Notes under the pieces: generated by a model
Told to the model about the DNA's origin: nothing
Database searches by the model: none
Seen by the model: only the letters and a program-made list of their open reading frames with translations
In this document: in pieces, positions 29,138 through 36,477 of the stretch
Position numbering within the stretch: position 1 is the first letter of the stretch
How the letters are laid out: the number at the start of each line of letters is the position of its first letter
Position numbers and translations under genes: made by a program
From: Candidatus Allofournierella merdavium
GTDB lineage: Bacteria > Bacillota > Clostridia > Oscillospirales > Ruminococcaceae
DNA: 36,477 nt
Direction of reading: 5' to 3'
Assembly: GCA_019118765.1 (NCBI GenBank)
Contig: DWYI01000048.1
Coordinates: 1-36,477, forward strand

Positions 29138-32092
29138 TTATTCGGCTGCGCCCTCGCCCTCGGAAACAGTCACCACGGGCTGTTCGGCGATGCGGCGCTT
29201 GAAGTTCAGCACAGCCTTCACTTCCAGGGCCGCCAGCGCCAGCACCAGCACGGCGTCAATGCCGTAGGCGATCAGCTGCCAGGTGGGCAGGCCGGGGTTC
29301 AGGTTCTCCTCCGCATAGGCGCGGCTGTTCACCACGGTGTAGAGGATGTTCTTCACCGCCTGCCGGGCGGCCAGCACGCCGGTGGCGCTGGTGGTGTCGG
29401 TCAGGTAGTTGGTGGCGGTGGGGTAGTTCACCAGGCAGAAGTCGGTGCCGTTGCGGATAGCCTGGTCGGCGTTCATGTAACCGTAGACGCCGAAGTAGTC
29501 GGTGAGCACCATGCCCACGAAGCCCCACTCGTCCCGCAGGACAGTGTTGCACAGGGCGTTGCAGGCGCCGGCCCACTCCGCGCCCACATAGTTGAAGGAG
29601 GACATCGCCGCGTCGGCGCCGCCTTCCTTCACGGCCAGCTCAAAGGGCTTGAGGTAGATCTCGCGGATGGACTGCTCGTTGGCCCAGGTGCAAAGCATGG
29701 TGTTGCGGTTGGTCTCCTGGTCGTTCAGCGCGAAGTGCTTGATGTAGGAGTAGACGCCAAAGCTCTCGGCGCCCTGCACGGCCTGGGCGGCCAGCTTGCC
29801 GCTGAGCACGCCGTCCTCGGAGTAGTACTCGAAGTTACGGCCGCTGAAGGCGGAGCGGTGGATGTTCATGGCGGGAGCGTACCAGCCGGACACATCCAGG
29901 TCGTCGGCCATGCGGCCGATGGAAGCGCCGAACTTGTAGACGGTGTCGGTGTTCCAGGTGGAGGCCATCATCACGGTGCCGGCAAAGCCGATGGAGCCCT
30001 GCTGGGTGAAGTTGTTGTTGATGGAGGCCGGGCCGTCACAGTCGTAGGTCTGCACCTTGCCGATGCTGTTCATGGGAGCGGTCTGGTAGCCGCCCATGGC
30101 GATCAGTTCGCTCATGTCGGAGACGGTGAGCTGATCCAGGAAGGTATCCCACTGGGGATCGTCGTAGGCGAGGCCCCGCATCTGCACCAGCTGGATGTTG
30201 CTGTTCACACCGGTGGCGGGCATCACGTCGTTGGGGTCGTTGTGAGCGGTGGGGTCGTAGTTGGCGTTGTTCAGGAAGGCCGCCTTGCCCTCCTCGCTCA
30301 TGGACAGGCTGGCCGGAGCCGCGGTGGCCTCGGCGTAGTTGGCGAAGTGGTCGGCGCGGGACAGGTAGGTCACGTCGCCCTCCACGGCGTCAAACTGGTT
30401 GGTGGGAGCGGTCTTGTCGGTGGAACGGCCCTCGTTGTAGACGATGGTGGTGGGCACGTTGTACACACGGCTGTCCAGAATGGTGTGGGAGTCGGAGTTG
30501 ATGCTGATCACATAGTCGCCGGCCTCCAGCACATAGGCGGCCGCGCCATAGGTGTCGTAGGAGGCCATGTCCTCCGCCTTGAAGCTGATGGTCAGGGTCT
30601 GGGAGGCGCCGGGCTCCAGCACGTCGGTCTTGTCAAAGGCCACCAGGTTGGCGGTGGCCTTCTCGATGCCGCCGTTGGTGTAGGGAGGATTGAAGTAGAC
30701 CTCCACCACGTTCTTGCCGGCCACGCTGCCGGTGTTGGTCACGGTCACGTCAAAGCTGATGGTGCCATCCGCTTCGGTGATGTCGCTCATGGTCTGGCTG
30801 AAGGTGGTGTAGGACAGGCCGTAGCCGAAGGGATACACCACGGTGGAGTTGTAGTCGTTCAAGCCCTCGGCGGCGGCGGTCTCGTAGAACTTATAGCCGA
30901 CGTAGATGCCTTCCACATAGTTCACGAAGCTGGGCAGAGCGGTGGTCTCCTGCTGGGTCATGAAGTTGGTGGAGACCACGGCGTGCTCGTCCATGTTGTC
31001 ATACATGAACTGGCCGAAGTTGTTGAACACGGGGGTGCTGAGCAGGTCGTAGACAAAGGTGTCCACGGTCTTGCCGGAGGGGTTCACCGCGCCGGCCAGC
31101 ACCAGGCCCACGGCGTCAAAGCCGTTCTGGCCGGGGCAGGGAGCGTAGATCGCGGCATCCACGGGATACTCCTTCAGGAAGCCCAGCTCCATGGCGTTGT
31201 TGGTGTTGATGAGCACGACCACCTTGTCGAAGTTGTCGCACACCATCCCGAGCATCTCTTCCTCGCGGTTGCTCAGCTGCAGGTAATGGTCGCCGGCATC
31301 CCAGTCGTTGCCCTCGTTGAGGGTGTCGTCGTAAGTACCGTTGAAGTAGGAGTTGCCGGTGGTGGCGTCCTTCTCCTTCCAGCTGCCGTCCACAACGGCG
31401 GCCATGTCGGTGGGCATGTCGGCGTTCTCACCGCCGGGCCGGGAGAAGACCACCAGCGCGGTGTCGGAAAACTCCTTGGCGGCGGTCATCATCTCATCGG
31501 TGTAGGCGTTCACGTTGGGCTCGGGCAGGGTCCAGTCCTGGGCCCACATGCCCACACTGGGCCGCTCGGCCTGGTAGGCCTCGTAGAAATCCACAAGGTC
31601 CTGGTTCACATTCAGGCCGGCGTTCTTGAGGCCGGTGATCAGGTCGGTCACGGCGTACTGGTCATTCAGCGCGCCGGAACCCACGCCGCCGTACACAGGG
31701 GCGGTGGAGGCCCAGCCGAAGACGTTCACGTTGGCGCCGCTGGAAAGGGGCAGCGCGCCGTTGTTCTCCAGCAGGGTGACGCCCTCGCTCACCAGTTCGG
31801 TGTTCACGTCGTAGGCCTCGGCCATGCTCTCCTCGGTGATGGCGCCGCCGCCCATGGCCAGGTTGATCATGGTGAACATGGGGCCAAAGCAGATGGTGTT
31901 GACCACGATCACCACCACCAGGCCCAGGGCCACCAGGGCACTGCTGCGGGCCAGTTTTCTTTTGGCAACGGGCAGCGCCTTGAACGCCACCAGTGCCACC
32001 AGCGCGACGACCAGCGCCACGCCCAGCACGATCAGATGATTCTTCACGCTGGACAGGACGTTGAGGACGTCTTGAATGTTGATGGATAACAT
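29138..32092 (-). CDS. Membrane-anchored GH3 glycoside hydrolase with permuted domain order
   Basis: This is a 984-residue GH3 protein with its domains in reverse order. Two N-terminal membrane helices lie at about residues 18-38 and 50-70. The C-terminal-type GH3 domain comes first (LLENNGALPLSSGANVNVFG). The FGYGLSYTTFS segment and a fibronectin-III-like domain follow (about 430-550). The catalytic N-terminal-type domain comes last (SGRNFEYYSEDGVLSGK, KHFALNDQETN, nucleophile about D865 in VLTDYFG). A third membrane helix (about 940-960) and a short cytoplasmic tail end it. The start at 32092 has AGGAGG 8 nt upstream; an earlier in-frame start lies beyond the promoter. It would act on beta-glycosides at the cell surface. 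Its promoter bears LytTR-like repeats. Confidence 0.9.
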   Translation of the reverse strand: MLSINIQDVLNVLSSVKNHLIVLGVALVVALVALVAFKALPVAKRKLARSSALVALGLVVVIVVNTICFGPMFTMINLAMGGGAITEESMAEAYDVNTELVSEGVTLLENNGALPLSSGANVNVFGWASTAPVYGGVGSGALNDQYAVTDLITGLKNAGLNVNQDLVDFYEAYQAERPSVGMWAQDWTLPEPNVNAYTDEMMTAAKEFSDTALVVFSRPGGENADMPTDMAAVVDGSWKEKDATTGNSYFNGTYDDTLNEGNDWDAGDHYLQLSNREEEMLGMVCDNFDKVVVLINTNNAMELGFLKEYPVDAAIYAPCPGQNGFDAVGLVLAGAVNPSGKTVDTFVYDLLSTPVFNNFGQFMYDNMDEHAVVSTNFMTQQETTALPSFVNYVEGIYVGYKFYETAAAEGLNDYNSTVVYPFGYGLSYTTFSQTMSDITEADGTISFDVTVTNTGSVAGKNVVEVYFNPPYTNGGIEKATANLVAFDKTDVLEPGASQTLTISFKAEDMASYDTYGAAAYVLEAGDYVISINSDSHTILDSRVYNVPTTIVYNEGRSTDKTAPTNQFDAVEGDVTYLSRADHFANYAEATAAPASLSMSEEGKAAFLNNANYDPTAHNDPNDVMPATGVNSNIQLVQMRGLAYDDPQWDTFLDQLTVSDMSELIAMGGYQTAPMNSIGKVQTYDCDGPASINNNFTQQGSIGFAGTVMMASTWNTDTVYKFGASIGRMADDLDVSGWYAPAMNIHRSAFSGRNFEYYSEDGVLSGKLAAQAVQGAESFGVYSYIKHFALNDQETNRNTMLCTWANEQSIREIYLKPFELAVKEGGADAAMSSFNYVGAEWAGACNALCNTVLRDEWGFVGMVLTDYFGVYGYMNADQAIRNGTDFCLVNYPTATNYLTDTTSATGVLAARQAVKNILYTVVNSRAYAEENLNPGLPTWQLIAYGIDAVLVLALAALEVKAVLNFKRRIAEQPVVTVSEGEGAAE

Positions 32093-32150
32093 TTTCCATT
32101 CCTCCTTGTTTGCCTTTCGCCAGGGCCTTGCGCCCCGCGCGTTTTCCACG

Positions 32151-32180
32151 ATCATACTGTAGCACAAATTTTGCTCTCAA
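32151..32180 (-). promoter_or_regulatory. Promoter of the permuted GH3 gene
   Basis: On the minus strand, TTGAGA (32180-32175), an 18-bp spacer and TATGAT (32156-32151) lie about 60 nt before the start codon. This is a good but not perfect housekeeping match that may need activation. Confidence 0.65.
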
Positions 32181-32193
32181 AACTGTCGAAGGG

Positions 32194-32223
32194 ACAAACT
32201 GCCATTTTTGCGGCACAAACGGG
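32194..32223 (-). promoter_or_regulatory. Candidate LytTR-type operator (two direct repeats, 12-bp gap)
   Basis: On the minus strand, CCCGTTTGT (32223-32215) and GCAGTTTGT (32202-32194) are 12 bp apart and lie 13 bp upstream of the -35. Each fits the known LytTR half-site pattern (A/T)(A/C)(A/C)GTT-N-(A/G)(G/T) at all but one position, and 12 bp is the standard gap. A third related ACAGTTTTG follows at a shorter distance. The neighbouring LytTR regulator is the likely binder. Confidence 0.55.
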
Positions 32224-32249
32224 AAAACGCTTTGTGCAAATTTGCAATG

Positions 32250-32288
32250 AAAAGCCCGACTTGTTTGTGTAACACGCACAAGTCGGGC
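32250..32288 (-). terminator. Terminator of the LytTR/GHKL operon
   Basis: GCCCGACTTGT (32254-32264) pairs with ACAAGTCGGGC (32278-32288). On the minus strand TTTTCATT follows. It lies about 12 nt after the kinase stop. Confidence 0.65.
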
Positions 32289-32300
32289 ATCCCCGGGCAT

Positions 32301-33632
32301 TTATTCAGCCGCTGACTCCTCCGCCAGCGGCAGCAGGATCTTGAGTTCGAACCAGTTTTTCCGGGTGTTCACCGTCACGGTGCCGCCGTACTTCTGGGCG
32401 GTGCGCCGGATGCTCTTGAGGCCGTAGCCGTGGTAGGCGGTGTCTCCCTTGGTGGTGCGGGGCAGGCCGTTTTCAAAGGTCAGCTCCCCCTCGAAACAGT
32501 TCTCAAAGCGCAGCAGCGCAAAGTTTTTCTGCCGCGCCACCGTCACATGGATCAGCCGCTTTTCCTTGTCGTCGATCTTTTTCACGCTCTCGATGGCGTT
32601 GTCCAGGGCGTTGCCCACCAGGGTGCACAGGTCCATGGGGCTCACCGCCTCCAGCACCGTGCCGTCGGCCACGGTGGTCACGCGGATGCCGTGCTTCTGG
32701 CAGTAGAGGCTCTTGCCGGTGAGCAGCACGTCCAGCACCTGATTGCCGGTCTTGTTCTGGGCCTCGTAGGTGTTGATGTCGCTCTCCATCTCGTCCAGCC
32801 AGGCGCTGCGGCGCGTTTCGTCCGGCTCGGCCCGCAGCGCGGCGATCTGGTGTTTCAGGTCGTGGTATTTGCGGTTGATGAGATCGATGCTCTCCCGCGA
32901 TTGCTGGTATTGGGCGTACTGGCTGCGCAAAATTCCGTCGATGGTCTCTAACTCATGGCGCATCTGCAGCTCCACCCGCTGCAGATGGTAGGCGTAGAGG
33001 ATGGCGATGCCCCCCAGATCCACCAGGGTGCGGATGTTGAAGATATCGCTCACATACTGGCTGCTGAAGGGGGTGTCCGCCTGGGTGTAACTCAGGTTGC
33101 TGATGAGGAACACCGACGCGCCGATGATGACCGCGTTCGCCAACTCCCGCCCGGTGACGGCCACCGGGTGTTCCGCCGTGCCGCTGCGCACCTCCAGCAG
33201 GTAGACGATGCCGAAGGCCGCGGCGTACACCACCGCGAGAAAGGCCAGGCGGGCGGGCAGCCGGTCCGCCCCGGCCAGGTTCGCGTAATGATAGTACAGC
33301 TGCCACTCCAGCGAGGCGCCGAACTCCGCCAGGATGAAGGCCCGCACGGTGTAGTAGCCGGCGCTCAGCGGGCCGCTGCCGCACCCGAAGTTGATGAAGA
33401 GGAACATCAGGCCGATGGCTGCCAGCATGCAGGGGATCCACAGGGGCAGCGGCACATTGTCGGTGAGCACCAGAAAGGCGCTCTGCACCGCCAACATCCC
33501 GGCGGCCGAGGCCCAGAAGCGGGCGCTGGCCCGCTTGCGGGGCCGCAGCGAGAGGATGTAAACAAGGCAGGCCAGCCACTCGGCCAGCGCCGTGTACAGG
33601 CGGGGGATGTCCGCCAGGTCGCCCGGATTCAT
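32301..33632 (-). CDS. GHKL-type sensor kinase (AgrC/LytS-like)
   Basis: This is a 443-residue membrane sensor. About six hydrophobic helices occupy residues 13-220. A short coiled coil (about 222-250) and a cytoplasmic kinase core follow. The phosphoacceptor histidine is in KYHDLKHQI (H257). The ATP-site N-box is LVGNALDNAIES (about 338-349) and the glycine motif is HGYGLKSI (401-408). This D-H-box and GHKL-type ATPase combination is typical of AgrC-like kinases paired with LytTR regulators. It overlaps the LytTR regulator gene by 4 nt. The ligand could be a peptide or another extracellular cue; no pheromone gene was seen nearby. Confidence 0.9.
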   Translation of the reverse strand: MNPGDLADIPRLYTALAEWLACLVYILSLRPRKRASARFWASAAGMLAVQSAFLVLTDNVPLPLWIPCMLAAIGLMFLFINFGCGSGPLSAGYYTVRAFILAEFGASLEWQLYYHYANLAGADRLPARLAFLAVVYAAAFGIVYLLEVRSGTAEHPVAVTGRELANAVIIGASVFLISNLSYTQADTPFSSQYVSDIFNIRTLVDLGGIAILYAYHLQRVELQMRHELETIDGILRSQYAQYQQSRESIDLINRKYHDLKHQIAALRAEPDETRRSAWLDEMESDINTYEAQNKTGNQVLDVLLTGKSLYCQKHGIRVTTVADGTVLEAVSPMDLCTLVGNALDNAIESVKKIDDKEKRLIHVTVARQKNFALLRFENCFEGELTFENGLPRTTKGDTAYHGYGLKSIRRTAQKYGGTVTVNTRKNWFELKILLPLAEESAAE

Positions 33633-34339
33633 TTGATCACCCCGCCCACATAGTCGGTCAGCGCCGCCAGAAAGTCATTTTTCCGCCCCCGGCTGATGGG
33701 CAGCGCCTGCCCGTTCACCATGGCGCAGCCGTCCCGCACGCTGTCCACATGCTCCAGGTTCACAAGGCATCCCTTGTTGCAGCGGTAAAAGCCGTAGTTC
33801 TCCAGCTTTTCCTCCACCTCCCGCATGGTGCCGGTGGTGGTGTGCTCGCCCTCCGCCGTGCAGAAGATCAGGTTGTGGCCCTGGCTCTCCACATACAGGA
33901 TGCGGGAGATGTCCAGCTTCTGCGCGCCGCCCCGGATGGCGATGGTCATATAGCGGCGCGCCCGCCGCTTCATCCGGCCGATGGCCCGCTCCAGCCGCTG
34001 GCTGAAGGCAAAATAGCTTATGGGTTTCAGCACATAGTCCAGCGCGTCCACCGCGTAGCCCCGGATGGCATACTGCGCCATGTTGGTGATGAAGATGATC
34101 ACCACCTCCGGGTCCACCTTGCGGATCTCCTCGGCGGCGGTCATCCCGTCCATGAACTTCATCTGCACATCCATCAGGATGATGTCGTACTGGGCGCGGT
34201 AGTTCTCCAGGATCTCGTCGCCGTCGCAAAAGCGCACCGTCTCGATCACCTCGCCGCTCTCGGCCTGGTACCGTTCCAGGTATTCCTCCAGCTGCCGGGC
34301 GCAGGAGTCCTCGTCCTCCACAATGGCAATGCTGATCAT
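33629..34339 (-). CDS. LytTR-family response regulator (AgrA/LytR-like)
   Basis: This is a 236-residue response regulator. The receiver domain has acidic residues E8/D9/E10 (IVEDED), phosphoacceptor D57 in IILMDVQM and K105 in YVLKPIS. The LytTR DNA-binding domain (about 130-232) includes ISRILYVESQGHNLIFCTAEGE and FYRCNKGCLVNLEHVDSV. AAGGAG lies 8 nt upstream of the ATG at 34339; a longer upstream frame is not needed. It is the first gene of a two-gene operon with its kinase. A LytTR-like repeat pair sits before the permuted GH3 gene just downstream, a probable target. Confidence 0.93.
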   Translation of the reverse strand: MISIAIVEDEDSCARQLEEYLERYQAESGEVIETVRFCDGDEILENYRAQYDIILMDVQMKFMDGMTAAEEIRKVDPEVVIIFITNMAQYAIRGYAVDALDYVLKPISYFAFSQRLERAIGRMKRRARRYMTIAIRGGAQKLDISRILYVESQGHNLIFCTAEGEHTTTGTMREVEEKLENYGFYRCNKGCLVNLEHVDSVRDGCAMVNGQALPISRGRKNDFLAALTDYVGGVIK

Positions 34340-34583
34340 GGGCTTTTCTCCTTTCCTGTGATGTTGAAGTCCCGCCAGGCGCCGGCCCCGCGGGCCGGCC
34401 GCCTTTGTCACAAGTGAACAACCGAGAGGCGCGGCAGCGGTCAAACTGCCGAAAAAAACAGCAGACGGCGCGGCAGCAAAGCCAAGGCTGCCCGCCCCGG
34501 CCAAGCAGCCGCGCCGCGTTGTTCTGTATTCTGTTGCCCGGTTTCGGCCGGGTTTTTCCCGAAGGGGCGATGCCCCGCCCGGC

Positions 34584-35792
34584 TCAGGGAATGAAGGCGT
34601 CGTGGATGGCGCTCACCGCCCGGTCGGCGTCCTTCTCGTCGATGATCACGCTGATCTTGATCTCGCTGGTGCTGATCATGTGGATGTTCACGTTGGCCTC
34701 AAACAGCGCCTCGAACATCCGGCTGGCAACGCCGGGGTTGGACTGCATGCCGGCGCCCACCACGCTCACCTTGGCGCAGTGGGTCTCCACCTTGATCTCC
34801 TTGCCGCCGAAGCGGGTCTGGTTCTCCTTGAGCACCTCCACGGCGTTGTCCGCCTCGCTGAGGGGCACGGTGAAGATCAGGTCCTTGTTGCCGCCGCGGC
34901 CGGTGGACTGCAGGATGATGTCCACGTTGATGTTGCGGCTGGCCAGCGCCCCGAACACCTTGAAGGACATGCCCGGCACATCGGGCACCTCCATGATCGA
35001 GATCACCGCCACGTCGGTGTCCTTGGCAACGCCCTTGATGAGCATCCCTTCCATATCGTCTGTTACCTCCTTCACGATGGTCCCCGGCACCGGGTTCAGG
35101 CTGGAGAGCACCTCCAGTTCCACGCCGTATTTCTTGGCCAGCTCCACGCTGCGGTTGTTCAGCACCTGAGCGCCCAGGCTCGCCAGTTCCAGCATCTCGT
35201 CAAAGGTGATCTGCTCCAGCTTGCGGGCGCCGGGCACCTTGCGCGGGTCGGCGGTGTAGACGCCTTCCACGTCGGTGAAGATCTGGCAGCGGTCGGCGTG
35301 CAGCGCGGCGGCCAGCGCCACGGCGCTGGTGTCGGAGCCGCCCCGGCCCAGGGTGGTGACGTCCTCCAGGCGGTTCATGCCCTGGAAACCGGCCACCACC
35401 ACCACCCGGTTGCGGGCCAGTTCGCTCTCCACCCGCTCGGTGTCGATGCGGCGGATGCGCGCTTTGGAATAGGCGCGGTCGGTGATGAAGCCCGCCTGCC
35501 AGCCGGTGAGGCTCACCGCCTGCACCCCCAGCACGCCCAGCGCCATGGCCAGCAGCGCGATGGAGATCTGCTCGCCCGTGGCCAGCAGCATATCCATCTC
35601 CCGCCGGCTGGGGTCGGATGTGATCTCCGCCGCCTTGGCGATCAGGTCATCGGTGGTGTCGCCCTGAGCGGAGACCACCACCACCACGTCGTTGCCCGCC
35701 TTGCGGGTGTCGGCCACAATGCGGGCCACATTGAACACCCGATCCCGATCGGCCACGGAACTGCCGCCGAATTTCTGCACGATCAAGGCCAA
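34584..35792 (-). CDS. lysC: Aspartate kinase (aspartokinase II type, alpha subunit)
   Basis: This 402-residue enzyme phosphorylates aspartate, the first step towards lysine, threonine and methionine. The kinase domain begins [17 protein letters not shown] and has the [19 protein letters not shown] and [13 protein letters not shown] motifs. Two ACT regulatory domains make up the last 150 residues or so. The start is TTG at 35792, which gives the standard [11 protein letters not shown]-terminus. Inside the gene, an AAGGAGG stands 11 nt before an ATG at codon 247, as in Bacillus subtilis lysC, so a separate beta subunit is likely. Homoserine kinase is encoded immediately upstream. Two GC hairpins lie in the 244-bp gap behind it (34340-34583), neither with a T-run in the lysC direction. 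Confidence 0.94.
   Translation of the reverse strand: MALIVQKFGGSSVADRDRVFNVARIVADTRKAGNDVVVVVSAQGDTTDDLIAKAAEITSDPSRREMDMLLATGEQISIALLAMALGVLGVQAVSLTGWQAGFITDRAYSKARIRRIDTERVESELARNRVVVVAGFQGMNRLEDVTTLGRGGSDTSAVALAAALHADRCQIFTDVEGVYTADPRKVPGARKLEQITFDEMLELASLGAQVLNNRSVELAKKYGVELEVLSSLNPVPGTIVKEVTDDMEGMLIKGVAKDTDVAVISIMEVPDVPGMSFKVFGALASRNINVDIILQSTGRGGNKDLIFTVPLSEADNAVEVLKENQTRFGGKEIKVETHCAKVSVVGAGMQSNPGVASRMFEALFEANVNIHMISTSEIKISVIIDEKDADRAVSAIHDAFIP
35052..35072 (-). other. lysC: Internal ribosome site and start for the aspartokinase beta subunit
   Basis: On the minus strand, AAGGAGG (35072-35066) lies 11 nt before an in-frame ATG (35054-35052). Translation from here gives 156 residues ([13 protein letters not shown]...) covering exactly the two ACT domains. 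Bacillus subtilis aspartokinase II uses the same arrangement near codon 246. Confidence 0.7.
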
Positions 35793-35859
35793 ATTTCCTC
35801 AACTCCCTCTCTGTGTCCGCAAACAATGCCCCAGGGCATATATATGCATCCACATATAA

Positions 35860-36477
35860 TTATTCTACCACAGCGCCGGTGTTGTCTGCAAGCATTCGCC
35901 GCAGTGAGAAGGCCAGCGTCTCCGGCGTCTCCGCCAGCAGTTCCTCGGCCCGGCCGAAGAAGTCGCTGTTGTCCCGGTGGACCACCGCCATGATGGTGGG
36001 GCCCGCGCCGGAGATGTACACCGCGTAGGCGCCCAGGTCCCAGGCGATCTCGAAGATGCGCTCGCCGCCGGGGATCAGCGGCAGACGGTACTGCTGGTGC
36101 AGCGCGTCCTTGGTGGCCACCTTCAAAAGTTCGTAGTCCCCGTCACAGAAGGCGGCGGTGGCCAGCGCCGCCCGGGACAGGTTGTACACCGCGTCCGCCC
36201 GGTCCACCGTTTTAGGCAGCGCCGCCCGGGCCTTCTCGGTGAGCAGCTTGAAGTTGGGGATAAAGGCCGCGAAGGCCAGCTCCTCGTTGATGGGCTTGCG
36301 CACGCTGTACACCTGGCCCTCATCGTAGACGCTGGTGACAAAGCCCCCCAGCATGGCCGGGGCCACGTTGTCCGGGTGGCCCTCGATGCTGGTGGCCAGG
36401 GTGAGCATCTGCCGCTGGGTGAGGGGCGAGCCCAGCAGGGCGTTGGCCCCCAGGATGCCCGCCACGATGCAGGCGGA
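35860..36477 (-). CDS. thrB: Homoserine kinase, C-terminal part (5' end outside window)
   Basis: This is the last 205 residues of a GHMP-family homoserine kinase, which makes O-phosphohomoserine for threonine synthesis. The visible part starts SACIVAGILGANALLGSPL, just after the GHMP glycine/serine ATP loop. It then has GHPDNVAPAMLGGFV and the C-terminal YISGAGPTIMAV loop typical of ThrB. The frame is open to the window end, so the start and first motif are missing. It lies 67 nt upstream of aspartokinase on the same strand, so threonine-pathway genes cluster here. A perfect 14-bp palindrome, ATGCCCCAGGGCAT (35826-35839), lies between the two. Confidence 0.92.
   Translation of the reverse strand, partial: SACIVAGILGANALLGSPLTQRQMLTLATSIEGHPDNVAPAMLGGFVTSVYDEGQVYSVRKPINEELAFAAFIPNFKLLTEKARAALPKTVDRADAVYNLSRAALATAAFCDGDYELLKVATKDALHQQYRLPLIPGGERIFEIAWDLGAYAVYISGAGPTIMAVVHRDNSDFFGRAEELLAETPETLAFSLRRMLADNTGAVVE

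Noticed and set aside
26406-29267. A 953-codon plus-strand open frame opposite the GH3 gene
   Set aside because: It is the antisense shadow of a clear GH3 enzyme, with His/Gly/Val-rich low-complexity translation and no domain. The same applies to 2589-5120, 15697-17550, 22041-23957 and 29735-32089.
1-36477. CRISPR array, insertion sequence or prophage
   Set aside because: No regularly spaced repeats, transposase, integrase or phage structural genes were seen on either strand.

Overview
The window is a GC-rich, densely packed chromosomal segment with no phage, transposon or CRISPR. The gene set points to an anaerobic gut Firmicute, probably a high-GC Oscillospiraceae (Gemmiger/Faecalibacterium-like) bacterium. 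The evidence is AGGAGG ribosome sites, LytTR and GHKL two-component proteins, a GntR/YtrA-type ABC operon, GH3 glucosidases with a permuted domain order, and an ECF sigma/zinc-finger anti-sigma/YfjL-like operon. The taxon is inferred, not proven.

Layout, left to right. (1) 1-7445: the end of a class 3-like aldehyde dehydrogenase; a leftward OmpR/histidine-kinase operon with two accessory envelope proteins; a divergent GntR-ABC ATPase-permease operon; and a ZIP metal transporter. (2) 7559-7836: tRNA-Arg(CCT) with back-to-back promoters and two near-identical hairpins behind it. (3) 7850-12632: a divergent MATE/MerR pair, then a MarR regulator, an old-yellow-enzyme-type reductase and a flavodoxin. 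I read the last three as the bilirubin reductase operon bilQRS, followed by a small membrane protein and a terminator. (4) 12653-17707: BrnQ transporter, TetR regulator, GT8 glycosyltransferase and FtsH. (5) 17756-24084: a Gfo/Idh/MocA plus NagB-like operon, an ECF sigma operon and a large unrecognised membrane protein. (6) 24196-34339: UDP-galactopyranose mutase with a GT2 glycosyltransferase, two GH3 glycosidases (one permuted and membrane-anchored), and a GHKL/LytTR two-component system. (7) 34584-36477: aspartokinase with an internal start, and the end of homoserine kinase.

The main result is the bil locus. The reductase has an H-G-D-R motif (D165/R166) where dienoyl-CoA reductases have another sequence, and a complete C-x2-C-x3-C-x11-C iron-sulfur ligand set. 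It lacks the C-terminal FAD/NAD(P)H domain of long relatives, and its flavodoxin gene overlaps it by 4 nt. Two palindromes sharing the core TTGAC...GTCAA flank a near-consensus promoter, so the MarR protein probably represses its own operon. The inferred role is reduction of bilirubin to urobilinogen in the gut.

A second connected story is at 29138-34339. A pair of 9-bp LytTR-like direct repeats with 12-bp spacing lies just upstream of the promoter of the membrane-anchored permuted GH3 enzyme. The neighbouring LytTR response regulator and its kinase may therefore control surface glycoside hydrolysis.
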